64,000 nt of DNA from Acanthacorydalis orientalis. Lineage: Eukaryota > Arthropoda > Insecta > Megaloptera > Corydalidae. A model generated the notes under the pieces. It had not been told where the DNA came from, did not search any database, and saw nothing but the letters and a program-made list of their open reading frames with translations. A program made the translations under genes and the position numbers. The first letter of the stretch is position 1. Each line of letters starts with the position of its first letter. The DNA is taken from NCBI GenBank assembly GCA_034766995.1, contig CM068316.1:15664071-15728070 (forward strand). The letters are read 5' to 3'. Positions 23,429 to 35,215 of the stretch are shown here, in pieces.

Positions 23429-23947
23429 TTAGTTGTAAAAAATAATACAGTTCATTTAAATTGAATCAATCATAACTATGTTTTAAATTAAAATATATTT
23501 TTGTCGGTTGAATGTAATGAAGTACCAATCTTAATATTTAGAAACACTATATATTTTGGTCAAGTGGTTGGTATAACTTCATAAAACAGTAGTGAATAGG
23601 ATAGGATCTGAAAAAAAGCATATAAGAATAGATATATTTTTCGGATTCTGGTCGAAAAAAATTCTTCCGAACACGCGGGAACGATTTGTTCAGATTTGAG
23701 TGAAGTAGTTGTGACGCATAAAACATATGAAAAATGCTAAAATACTGGAAGAGGTTCTAAAATGCTTTACGACTTCATCGATTCAAAGCCACCATCTTTT
23801 TCTGATAAGCAATTCGTCAGTTACTCGACAAGTGGAGGAAAATTATATAAAATTATGTGCGGTATTTTGAGGATTGAAATGTATTTCGTTTTTTCTTAAA
23901 CATTCGCTTTTTATAAAAAAAATCACCAAATTAAATTCTAAACCTAA
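23429..23947 (+). mobile_element. Mariner deletion derivative, family D, copy 1
   Basis: The left end resembles TTAGTTGTAAAAAATAAT and the right end is the complement of TTAGGTTTAGAATTTAATTT. The plus strand keeps a short piece of the N-terminal helix-turn-helix region (VVVTHKTYEKC-like) and then jumps directly to the C-terminal end (DFIDSKPPSFSDKQF, then a RWRKII-like block in another frame). All catalytic residues lie in the lost middle. The same junction is seen in the other three copies of this family. The TA at 23948-23949 is shared with the start of the next element. Confidence 0.65.
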
Positions 23948-23949
23948 TA

Positions 23950-24410
23950 CAGTAGACCTTCGTCGAACGACTGCCCCACCGAACGACTGATCGCACAACG
24001 ATCGCGCTTCATTAAGCACACTTTGCTCGTCACAAGAGGATCATAACTACAGCGTGGTGGAGAACTCAGTCCCGCGTTGTCTTTCGCAGTGAAAAAGCTT
24101 GTTAAGTGCATGGGCAACTGTTAAAAGTACTATGAATTTTGATCCGGGAATTCAAAATATGACTGAAGTTCATATGTGCCAGTTTGAGGACAATGTGATT
24201 ACCTACTTCTACAATTTTTTAAAAAAATAGTCAGAGGCAGTCCACTCTAGATATATTTTTCACCAAAGTCTCAACTTTCTCTTAATCTAGTGGCACTGAC
24301 ACAAAGAGAGCCAGAATTAATTCTCCTTTTAGTGCTGAATTACCAGAATTCTTCATGAAGGGTGATTTTTCCTCTATCACAAGTCAAAAAAGTTGGAAAA
24401 CACTGATATA
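23950..24410 (+). pseudogene. Tigger/pogo element remnant with C-terminal PCNA-box motif
   Basis: It begins CAGTAGACCTTCGTCGAACG, a pogo/Tigger-type terminal repeat, directly after TA. G/C-rich 5' sequence follows, then a degraded open region. Codons at 24238-24261 read QSTLDIFF, fitting the PIP-box pattern Qxx[ILM]xx[FY][FY], and lie in the place expected for the C-terminal tail of a pogo transposase. The catalytic domain is absent, so it is an internal deletion. The right terminal repeat was not found, so the end coordinate is approximate. Confidence 0.6.
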
Positions 24411-26227
24411 AATCACCAAATTTTATTATTTACATCTGATTGAACTGGGTCGTAATGTGCACTCATAAATACAGTTTTAGTACATAAAAATAGGTATATA
24501 TAAATGCAAAAGAAATTATTACAAATTAACTATTTTGAATTGTTAACTTTTCTGTTTTTTTTTCATCGAAAATTCTATCGAATTTTGACTTTGACTCGCG
24601 GAACCCAGTTTAAAGAACATCAGTTTAAGAGAATAGATAATAAAACAATAATAATTAAAATATTTTGTTTGCATTCCCCAAAGGTATTAACATTTACGGT
24701 AAACACTTTTTTTCAATTGAAAAAAAACACTTTCATTTCAAACATAATAAATTGTTTTTTCAAACATAATAAATAAACTGATTAAATCGCATGCAATCGC
24801 TGATGTTTATCCGTATCGTGATTTTCGTAAACGCACATCTAATAATAAATGTATATTCGCGTAAAATCTATAAATCAATTAAGCTGTCTGTCGAATGGCA
24901 ACTTTTGACGTATTTTTATAATTTAAAACTTGCGTGTATCGCTGCCAAGGAGGGTCTCCACAGTGTGCGTAAAGTGTGTTAGGCCGTCCGACCTATAACT
25001 ATTTTTGTTTCGAACTATTTGTTTCCGTATTTACGTGTTGTTATGATTGGGAATTATGCCAACAATTTTAATTTATAATTCAACGTGAAACGTATCGAAT
25101 CTGTATATTTTTCTCCGATTCGCGTTAAAGAATTAAGGCGGAAATCAATAAAGGGCATTAACGTGATAAATTATGATCGTTTCGTTGTGAGTTCTAAGTT
25201 GAATTCTTATATAAAAGTTGAAAAGTAATAAATATTGTAATAATTATCACCGTCATTGTTTAATCTATCATTTTTATTAAGATCAAATATAAATTATTCT
25301 GTTTATGTATTGTGCAGTTGAGTAGATAGTGATGATACTTTTATAGACACCCGTTCATAAATTACAACTTTGTTTTTCATTATTTCATTTGTGGAATGTT
25401 ATTTCAGTATGAGTCAGGTTTTGATAGTAAATTTTAAATAGTTTGTTTAAGATACATCTGTAAATTTTTCTAGTTGTGTAATGTAGATTTTTTTAAATTA
25501 AAATTTATTGAAAGTGTGTCCATTAGTGTCGTTTTAAGTGGTCTACATTTGCGAATTAGCTTAGGTAAATATTTTTCATTCATTTTTTGGCTCTGGATTT
25601 TTGTCATGTATTCAAATTATCCCCGGTTCCTTCGCAGCACGAGTGCCGAATACAAATGCTTATGACTCGCATCTTGATAATGTCCTGAAGGTCTCTTAAA
25701 TCGGGGATTTTTATTAAGATCATTTTCCATGCTCTTCTGATGGGATCGCTTCACGCTGTTTAGTCAGTGAAACCAGTCCCTGCGAAAGCACGCTTTTACT
25801 GGCCTCTGTGTCAAGGTTGCTCTTGATTACTTTCCGAGCCTCATTTATCTTTATGGTTCCCCATTCTTTATAGTCGACAGTAAGGAAATAGATAATTTTT
25901 CATCTGTCCTATTTATTTATATTTTATGATATAATATTTATTTATAATAATAATAAAAAACATTTCTTTAGTGTGACTGTTATGGTTGATGCAAACTAAT
26001 AAGTTTTTCAATACCTTCTTGCAAATATATAAACAAATATGTAGAGCACTTCTTACTACAACATCACATTTGTAATTCGAAATGTTTATATTTTTTTCAA
26101 AGAAATTTTAAGATTTTCAAAGACTATTTTTATAGTATAATAAAAAATGATCTTCTAATCTGTTCTGACTAGTATTTTGTTAAGTTAAATATATGATTTT
26201 TATTTAAAAACTGAATCAGCTCATTAA
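24411..26227. other. Long TE-poor unique region with G/C-balanced patches
   Basis: Two patches (about 24780-25160 and 25605-25890) are less AT-rich and more complex than average. The second has GCACGAGTGCCG and GTCAGTGAAACCAGTCCCTGCG words. Short frames (24504-24776, 24791-24982, 25474-25665) are unrecognised and lack splice evidence. Candidates for intronic regulatory DNA of the minus-strand gene at 30779-31508; this is inference only. Confidence 0.3.
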
Positions 26228-26321
26228 CACTTTGACGCCAGCGTGTACTACCGGTAATACAAAAATGGTTGTCTGTTTTGGGCAGCTTGCACCGATGGTT
26301 TCTTGCAATTATAGTTATGTA
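26228..26321. mobile_element. piggyBac terminal fragment
   Basis: TTAA (26224-26227) is followed by CACTTTGACGCCAGCGTGTA and CTACCGGTAATAC, typical of piggyBac-family ends (C-rich CCCTTTG start at TTAA with a palindromic subterminal region). The fragment is cut off by the mariner end at 26322. Confidence 0.55.
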
Positions 26322-26536
26322 TTAGGTTGGTGCAAAAAAATTGCGGTTTTTTACATATCGAGTATAAAGACGCATACGAGTCGATAAAATATCGATAAAG
26401 TCTGATAAAATATGTGTATTTTTTAACTTTAAATTAAGATAAATTCCATTGTCAAAAGGTATTTTCTTAGATACTTATGTAAAGCAAAATGAAAAGTTTT
26501 ATTTTGTGAATATAAAGCAAGTAAATCAAACTTCAA

Positions 26537-26539
<3 letters not shown>
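26322..26539 (+). mobile_element. Mariner 5' end fragment (cecropia-type)
   Basis: It starts TTAGGTTGGTGCAAAAAAAT and continues ACATATCGAGTATAAAG, matching the reversed right end of the relic at 2680-3084 (ACTCGATACACAGAAACC...). No transposase sequence is recognisable downstream, so only the terminal region is called. Confidence 0.65.

Positions 26540-26593
<54 letters not shown>
26540..26593. repeat. (TA)n array, left flank of inserted mariner
   Basis: A pure TA run continues in register into the array on the other side of the mariner at 26594-27519. The two were probably one array before insertion. Confidence 0.95.
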
Positions 26594-26597
<4 letters not shown>

Positions 26598-27518
26598 GTC
26601 AGACAATTAAGTAATGCGACCGATTTTTTTCTCGGCCTATGGTAACACTGCAAACCTGTAACTCCGCCACCGTAATAACAGATCCCTACTCTCTCGATTG
26701 AGACCTTGACCACCCTCGTACGATCATTTCTTCGCCAGCTGTTTAGTGTTTTGTAACAACGCGCGAGTAGTGCATGTCACGAAAATGGAACAGAGGAATT
26801 TAGAGCAACGGTGCGCGATAAAATTTTGTGCAAAACTCGGCGAAACCGCGACAGAAACTTATAAAAAAGTGCTTAAAGTGTATGGTAGTGATGCCCTGAG
26901 TTGTACTCAGGTGCTTCGGTGGCATGCCGATTTTAAAAAAGGCCGTGAGAGCGTCAAAGACAAATGAGCAAGTCCAAAGTGAAAACCATGTTGATTTGCT
27001 TCTTCGACAGCAAAGGGGTGGTTCACAAAGAGTTCGTACCACCTGAACAAACCGTAAATCAAGTATTCTACCGCAGTGTGCTCGAAAAATTACGAAAAGG
27101 GTGCTCAGAGTGCGTCCAGAGATCGCGAAGACTTTGGTTCTGCATCACGACAATGCTCCCTGTCACAGTGCGTTCAGTGTCTCTCAGTTTTTGGCATCTA
27201 AAGGCATCGCAACGTTACCACAACCGCCCTATTCACCGGACATGTCACCCTGCGACTTTTTCCTATTCCCCCATATGAAAAAATTCGTCAAAGGTCGACA
27301 TTTTGACTCCGTTGAAGATATCCAAGAATCTGTGACGAGGGTACTCGGAGAGGTCCCACAAGAAGTGTTCCAGAATTGTTACGAAAACTGTAAAACTCGC
27401 TGGAATAAGTGTATAGATGCGGAAGGGAACTACTTTGAAGGGGATCGCAGCGATGTACCTTAATTTTTAAATATACTCGATTTTTGAATTTTGTCGCATT
27501 ACTTAATTGTCTGACCTC

Positions 27519-27519
<1 letters not shown>
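26594..27519 (+). pseudogene. Internally deleted mariner (second lineage) inserted in a TA array
   Basis: The element has perfect 26-bp inverted repeats (26595-26620 and 27493-27518; GAGGTCAGACAATTAAGTAA inwards) and TA on both sides (26592-26593, 27520-27521). The plus strand has ATG at 26785, then MEQRNLEQRCAIKFCAKLGE and the rest of the first helix-turn-helix, to SVKDK and a stop. Frame 26964 resumes with SKSKVKTMLICFFDSKG. After a frameshift near 27100 comes LHHDNAPCH and, 34 residues after its Asp, YSPDMSPCDFF, the D34D spacing of mariners. It ends [16 protein letters not shown]. The second helix-turn-helix and first catalytic Asp are deleted. The unbroken terminal repeats suggest a younger copy than the other mariners here. 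Confidence 0.9.
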
Positions 27520-27566
<47 letters not shown>

Positions 27567-27584
27567 TATATGTTTATATCTATT

Positions 27585-27659
<75 letters not shown>

Positions 27660-27684
27660 GTATACATATGTGTATACATATATG

Positions 27685-27726
<42 letters not shown>
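27520..27726. repeat. (TA)n array, right flank, and compound TA/GTATA cluster
   Basis: A TA run covers 27520-27562. After a short TGTTTATATCTATTTATG spacer, a compound TA array with GTGTA and GTATACATA interruptions runs to about 27726. Confidence 0.95.
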
Positions 27727-27728
<2 letters not shown>

Positions 27729-28974
27729 AAGTAATTATTTTATTTGTAAATTTATTGTACTCCTTGCACCGTACGCTACTGTCTGACATACACTTTGTAA
27801 TTATTTTCTATTGTCAATCGTTGAATGCCTGTATCATAGAACAATCAAACAAGTAAAAGAACAGTAAACACTTCATGGAAAGTTGCCGTAGACTCGACTG
27901 GTCAGCTGGAAAAATGTTTTACAGATGTATGAAAAGTTTTACCTTCTTTATGTACGGAAGAGTTCAGACATTTTACACAGAAAAAATTCATAAATTTTAA
28001 CTATTCTGTTGACATTTTACGACGGATGTCTGATAGTTTTGCATTTGTGATGCTTTTACACATGATTAATTTCAATTATGGATTTTTAGTGCAGTTCGTT
28101 ATACTCGTATATTGATGGAAATTTGTAGTTATTATTAACATTATGTTTATTAAAATAACTTGAAACATTGAGTATAGTGTAAGATAATTTTATTAAATAT
28201 AATTAGTGGGAATGACAAATCAGCTGTAACCAATAATGAAATCCTGAATAAAAATTTACGCCGCAACTAGCGAAAAGTTTTTATATACATGTATATAATT
28301 TTGTGGTCATTAATCATAATCTATAATAAAATAAACGTCAGTTTGCCATTTTAGGGATGTAAATTAATTATTGTAACGTTGTTTTTACAGTTAACCAAAG
28401 TATTATAAAATTAATCTAATTTTCTTATAGTATTTATGTTTTTTATTCGATAGGTATTCACATGTCAACATAATATATTTTTTTATTTAAAAAATAGCAT
28501 TTAAAATTGAATATATATATATATATACATGTTAAAAAGAAACAATAAATGAGTAAAAGAAATGATAAAAAATAAGTATAAAAATTACTATTTAATCCGT
28601 ATAAAAGTGTACAAGATTAACTAAAACAAAAATTTACAATGAATGTTTATTTTTGTATATGAAAAATATTTAAAAAATCGTTTTTGAGATAAATCAGATT
28701 TTTCAGTCCCTGCGTTCTGCGGATGATAACAATGCCATTAAAATATACTTTAGCAGTAATCAACATGATCAGATATCAATTATTGAATATAAATCAAAAT
28801 TCTTCTTAATATAGTTTACGCAAGTCTTTATAGATTTTTTTATACTTGTACTGGTGTTTTATATTTTTTTTATCTCATTATATTATTGTCTTAATGATAT
28901 TAAGTTGTTTCTTATATGTTAACTTTTCGACGTTAAATGTGATGCTTATTTTTTCGACAAGTTACGTACAATTA
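27727..28974. other. AT-rich stretch, no gene seen
   Basis: Unique sequence, moderately mixed at 27820-28060. No exon or repeat family was recognised. Confidence 0.5.
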
Positions 28975-29052
28975 TTAGGACGGTAGGAAAATAATTGCGG
29001 TGTTTGACGTGAAGTTGAAGGTCATAAACCGCAATTATTTTTCTCCGCCTAA
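28975..29052. mobile_element. 78-bp palindromic mariner MITE (MADE1-like)
   Basis: It starts TTAGGACGGTAGGAAAATAA and ends with the complement of TTAGGCGGAGAAAAATAATT. TA lies on both sides (28973-28974, 29053-29054). The two terminal repeats, which match the cecropia-type mariner ends elsewhere in the window (including AATTGCGGT and TTGAAGGTCATAAACCGC), are almost directly joined. The transcript would fold into a single long hairpin. Human MADE1 is an 80-bp MITE built the same way from Hsmar1; this insect copy is a parallel case by structure. Confidence 0.85.
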
Positions 29053-29198
29053 TAATTATTACGATACAAAGTGTAATTTAATTTTTGTTATTATATGTAA
29101 AATCTAGACTAATAAATACGGTAGTGTTTGATAAATGATTTAGTTATTTAAAATAGATTAGTCTGTTACTGTACTTACAGAATTGAGTAACAATTTTG

Positions 29199-29230
<32 letters not shown>

Positions 29231-30471
29231 CATGACTCGAAGTTATTAAAACAGAGATCCATTTAAAGCAGTATATTTTTCTTTTAAACTTTATCATACA
29301 ATTGCATACATTAACATTTTCATAAGTTTCACGAAATATAAATTCTTTTTAAGAATTTTAAGAGTAAATTTACGTTTTAAAATGTATTTACTAAAGTAAA
29401 TGTTAGTTTTGAAAATTTATTGAATTAATTAACTATTACATGGCAGTGCTGTTTGTTTTTAGCGCTTTTAGAGAATCGAACAGGCTTAATTTACATTTTT
29501 TGAACACGAAATAAAGCAATGAAAAATGGTTATTTAGGGGATGAATTTTTATTTATTTTGTTTTGATTATTTAGACGTCATATTAATAGATAGTTGAAAT
29601 AAATTAAATGAAAAACGAACAGTGCAGATAATTAATTTTATAAAAATAAAATATGTTATTTAATAATGTAAGAAAGGATAAAAATTAATTTAATTCGATA
29701 ACTTGTTTTTATTTACTGTGGTAATTAGTGGTAGTTCCAAGTAAACTGACAAATATTTACAATTTGAATTTGTACTTTGTTAGTTTCTAAATGTTTATTT
29801 GCTTGAGAAGAATCAAATTTTGAATAAAGATTTAGTTTTGTTAAATGTGGTTATTTCTTTTGTATTGTTTAAATAATTTTTTGTATGGGTTGTATTCAAA
29901 TTTGACTGTTTTTTTAAAGTATTTTCTATAAGTTTGGAAAATAATAGTATATTATTTATAAGAACATAATATTTCATTCATATCATTTATAGTGGAGGTG
30001 AGCATTCTTGATAGTGTTTCATTATTAATTCAAGAGTGGTTGAAATGGTATGGTAATTTGTATTGTTTTTATTTTAAAAATAATTTTTAAAATACATTTG
30101 TATATCAAAGTAATTCAAAGTAAATAAAATCAAATGTATTTCATTATTTTTTATCAAATTAATTCAAAGTTATGTAAACGAAATTAATGACAATTAAAAA
30201 AACATTCATCCAATCCAATGAATGAGATACCTTAGAATGTTCTTCAAAAGAAAACACCTAGTCATGAATGTTTATCTTTAAAAAAAAATAATAAAATATT
30301 GTAACAGTGAAATATTTTAATTGGTTAACTAATATTATCTAATATTAGTGAACATTTATAAATTTAAAATTATCTTGAATTATTTAAATACTTTAATCTT
30401 AATGCTTCCATAATATAATGGACACATTTGAAATACTATTGGTAAAAAAGTTACAAGTATTGGATAAAATT

Positions 30472-30478
<7 letters not shown>
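29053..30478. other. AT-rich stretch, no gene seen
   Basis: A short TA array lies at 29201-29225. The stretch lies just inside the presumed first intron of the minus-strand gene. No second exon was recognised. Confidence 0.5.
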
Positions 30479-30528
<50 letters not shown>

Positions 30529-30694
30529 ATGATTGAACTTAGACCTCCATATGAAAGTATCAAAAAACACAGAAATTAAAAAAATCAAGTTATTTTAATT
30601 TAGTATTTTAGTTTAATTGTGTTTTAGTATTGAATTGAACTAAAATACTAAAATAAAAAGTATATACTCAGTATATTTATATGAGTATATACAG

Positions 30695-30733
<39 letters not shown>

Positions 30734-30778
30734 ATAATAAAGCTTATATAATTTTTGAAAAAAGTAGCGTTCACCTAC
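30479..30778. repeat. (TA)n arrays flanking a palindromic MITE remnant (copy 2)
   Basis: TA arrays lie at 30479-30526 and about 30698-30730. Between them, GATGATTGAACTTAGACC and CATATGAAAGTATCAAAAAA match the MITE at 22796-22950. A second palindromic stretch around ACTAAAATACTAAA sits at 30595-30660. All of this lies within the first intron, directly behind the splice donor at 30778. Confidence 0.7.
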
Positions 30779-31508
30779 CTGAATTGTGTGGTGAACTCGA
30801 TGATGATCCGTACCCGTCATCTAAAATGGTAGATGCTGAACTTAAGCTTGCCGTTGTTAATTTCTTCTTTTTTGGTTCATCATGTTGACTCGCAGCTTCG
30901 TCAGGACAATTCTTTGACGATGGAGCAGGACTTTGTTGTAGCGACTGATTCCTCAATGCCAACGAAACATTTAGGCCTGGGTCTTCATTTTCACCCGAGC
31001 GATTAATATCATCCGAAGACTGGTGAACCTTCATCTTTGCCAGATCTTCGACTGAGGACGTGCTTGTATCGGGATTCGCTTGAGCCGACAACACTGGATG
31101 TTTCAAATTTCGCGGTGGGATCGATGGCGGGAAACGCGCTAATGTGTCGCCGACATTTTGTGCAACACCTGGTTGCGTGTTTGTATCATTGCCGCTATTA
31201 CGATGTGGAATTTTCGGCAGATAACGTTTTTGCGACGATAAATTCAACGTTTCGTTTTGTTGCGGCAACAATGCGGTTGTTTCATTCGGTATTATTTTAT
31301 TTAAGATGTCCGAGTTATTGCCAGTGGTCACCGCGTCCCGTAAATATACTTCCAAGTTCACTGATGCGCTCGGATGCGATGGCCATTTTGTTGTACCTCG
31401 CGTTTTATGTTCTCTATCACCATTCGAACCGACCACACTTCCGCTATTATTTGAACTGTCTACTATACTTCCGGTCGAAAACGGTTTGTTTGAGTTCGAG
31501 TGTTCCAT
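30779..31508 (-). CDS. First coding exon of an unrecognised host gene (partial)
   Basis: The ATG at 31508-31506 follows an in-frame TAA five codons upstream. The frame is open for 243 codons plus one base, to a consensus donor CAG|GTAGGT (exon end 30779). Past the donor the frame gives only GR and a stop, so splicing is needed. G+C is far above the flanks. The encoded region is hydrophilic, rich in S, N, P and Q, with no signal peptide, membrane segment or folded domain. Visible motifs: acidic dileucine ETTALL (76-81), LPKIPHRN (97-104) and PPSIPPRN (127-134), both fitting class II SH3 ligands PxxPxR, PKKKK near residue 213, and a serine-rich end. It looks like the disordered N-terminus of a signalling or membrane-trafficking protein, but I cannot name the family. 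The next exon lies at lower coordinates and was not found. Confidence 0.75.
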
Positions 31509-31661
31509 TTTTATTACCGTTTAACATTGTTTATTTATAGCACTGAATTGTGTGTCATTTTCGTTTCTCATAACCTTTTTTTTACTGTTGTCAAACTAAT
31601 TGAGTGTAAATTATGTGCTGTATATATTTAAATGTTGTATTGCTGTACATACATACTTATA
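31509..31661 (-). promoter_or_regulatory. Probable 5' UTR and promoter-proximal DNA of the minus-strand gene
   Basis: The sequence directly upstream of the ATG has the context TAATAAAAATGG. Further upstream lies a CTATAAATAAA word near 31537-31527, which could be a TATA-like element or ordinary AT-rich leader. The transcription start cannot be fixed, and an upstream noncoding exon is possible. Confidence 0.3.
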
Positions 31662-31681
31662 TATATACATATATATTTACA

Positions 31682-31723
<42 letters not shown>

Positions 31724-31879
31724 ATATAAAATTATATTTTTGGATTATTTGTGTGATTATTAGAGGACTATGTTCTAGTTCAAGAAAATAGAAAAACGAA
31801 TACTGTTTGCTCAGACACTTCGTTTATTTCATAAATAAATCTTATTAATAAAGACATGTTATATACGAACAAATTAATT

Positions 31880-31910
<31 letters not shown>

Positions 31911-31938
31911 ATGTGTGTGCGTGCGTGTGTGTGTCTGC
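31662..31938. repeat. (TA)n array and compound (TA)n(TG)n array
   Basis: TA-rich repeats cover about 31662-31718. A TA run passes into a GT/GCGT repeat at 31881-31934. About 160 bp of unique AT-rich DNA separates them. Confidence 0.9.
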
Positions 31939-32010
31939 ACGTTCGTATCTATAGTAAGTTAGATGTAGTTAAATGACGGATAACTGAACTTCTGTTCGTA
32001 ATGAATGGTA

Positions 32011-32018
32011 TGTTACAT
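32011..32018. repeat. Left target-site duplication of hAT element
   Basis: TGTTACAT matches TGTTACAC at 33213-33220 in 7 of 8 positions, as expected for an old hAT insertion. Confidence 0.75.
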
Positions 32019-33212
<1,194 letters not shown>

Positions 33213-33305
33213 TGTTACACAGTTATACAATGATTGAGATCGAAATGAAATTTAAAGAGTATAAAATCATCAAAATACAAAGTATCGCTTGAATTTGTAA
33301 TTATA

Positions 33306-33895
33306 GTAGGTTTACAAATTAATTCGATGGCTTCCTTTTACAGAAAATGTATATTTACAGAAAAACATTTCAATTCTCAAAATATTTTCTATAACTTTGC
33401 TCCATCTGTTAACTAACTGAAAAATCCCTTGTCGAAAAAAGATTGCGGCTGTGAGTCGATGAGGTCGTAATGCATTTTCAGACCTCTTTCATTGTTTTAG
33501 CATTTTTTGCATGTTTTATGCATCACAACACCTTCTCCTAAAGTTGAAAAAATCATCCCCGCGACTTCGGTAGCATTTTTTTCAACTGAAACGTGAATTT
33601 TTTTGTGACTATTTGCGCTCTTGCTTATCAGTAGATGTTAAATATAGAAGTATTGAACGAAAATGTGAAAATTTGAAATGTGAAAAGTGTGCAATGCCTA
33701 ATATGCTGATTTTCGAACGTCATCGTGTTCACTTCTGTTTTGTGTGATTATTCCAATTGCTTGATCGAGATATATAGTGTTTTTTTAATGTTAATGTTGG
33801 CACTTGAAAATCTTAAAACGTCGAGAAAATATTTAAATTTAATAATGAGTTTTGATTGATACAATTAAAGGCAAAGAATTATTTTTTGCACCTAA
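33306..33895 (-). mobile_element. Mariner deletion derivative, family D, copy 2
   Basis: The element is 590 bp with TA at 33304-33305 and 33896-33897. The right end is the complement of TTAGGTGCAAAAAATAATTC. The minus strand opens MTFENQHIRHCTLF (about 33725), then, past a stop, KNATEVAGMIFSTLGEGVVM and HKTCKKC, which is the N-terminal helix-turn-helix region. It jumps at about 33500 to the C-terminal end (YDLIDS, then FFDKGFFS). No catalytic Asp remains. It shares its junction with the copies at 23205, 23429 and 35216. Confidence 0.7.
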
Positions 33896-34956
33896 TATAT
33901 AAGTTTTACTCGTGTCTATTTTCATTATTTTTATGTCGTGAAAAAGAAGTTGATTTCATAGTTTTAAACAAACAAATAATGAAACCGAAACCGTTTTAAA
34001 CAGTTTGGTAAACCGAATAATATTGAATTTTATGAAGTACTGGTAAATAATTTCAGTGTATTTATCGGTGATTTATTAAAATTTTAATACGTGTCTATGA
34101 ACGCTCTATTCGATTTCGAATCGATGCAATAAAATATAGTGCTTTTATTTGAAAGTTTATTTAAGGCGCACGTTAAGACTTAAAATAAACTTGAAAAATT
34201 TAATAACTACATACCTACGATGAAAATCCAAAATTTCAGTATTTTAAAATCATACTAGTTAATTTATTCCTGCTTATTTGGAAGAAAACAAATAAACAAT
34301 TCAAACTGATTCCTAAGTTTTTTATGTGACAAGTATTTTGACTTATGTCATTCATATAGAAAAATTCTAATTTTGATTATAAACAGTCTTTAAAATATAG
34401 AACGGTTAAAAATAAAACGAAAACTAGATTATGCTGAAAAAACGCTCTAATAAAATCTCCTGTCCAAAAAGAAATCTATTATTGATCAAATCCGTACAAT
34501 GTGCCTCGCATAATATTCTGTCATATGTCTTATAAGAAAATGTTATTCTTCAAATCAGAAAAATGAACTCTAAAGATTCTGGCAGTTGTCCATGTGCTAC
34601 TAACCTTTTTTTACTGTATTATTTACAATGTCGAATTTGATAAATGAATTCAGCATGTTAGATTAGATGCGGATAGAATAGCATACGACATTTACTAATT
34701 AGATTTTGACGTGAATTCTTTTCTATTTCAGTTTTCAATTTCAGTATTTTTTTAATTAATCCGTTTTCGCAATATTTTTGTATATCTGCCAGTTTTTCTG
34801 TGTATTATATACGATAGTAACGTTGCATGCGAACAATTATATAATAGTATGAATTCATTTCTATGAAAAATAAGATAATTCATTTGTAATATGTAATGAA
34901 ACCGTAATCGTTTTGTGTAATTAGTCTACAAATAATTAATATGTTATAATTATATA
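33896..34956. other. AT-rich stretch, no gene seen
   Basis: Unique sequence with no recognised exon, repeat or RNA gene. Confidence 0.5.
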
Positions 34957-34957
34957 C

Positions 34958-34996
<39 letters not shown>

Positions 34997-35215
34997 TACA
35001 GGATGATTGAATTTAGGCACAAAAGTATTAAAAAAATTCAAAAATTAAAAATATATGCAATTTCCCATTTAATATTTAATTGAACTAAAATACTAAATAA
35101 AAAATAACATAACTTTTCTTAACTTTTAGGTCCCCTTTTAATACATACATGTGGAAGCCTATCTTGAATCTTTCTCTTTCTCTCTCTCTATCTCTCTCTC
35201 TCTCTCTATATATAT
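34957..35215. mobile_element. MITE copy 3 with (TA)n(CA)n and (CT)n tails
   Basis: A TA/CA array (34957-34997) precedes GGATGATTGAATTTAGGCAC and AAAAGTATTAAAAAA, matching the MITE at 22796-22950. The right side holds TACATGTGGAAGCC and a long CT repeat (about 35170-35207), then TATA. This is the longest copy of that family in the window. Confidence 0.6.

Noticed and set aside
23930..24425. TCACCAAATT direct repeat on both sides of the Tigger remnant
   Set aside because: The left copy belongs to the mariner terminal repeat and Tigger elements duplicate only TA, so this is probably coincidence.
31037..31540. 167-codon plus-strand open frame
   Set aside because: It lies antisense to the exon at 30779-31508, which has a better start, composition and splice donor. 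The same holds for the shorter frame at 31306-31524.
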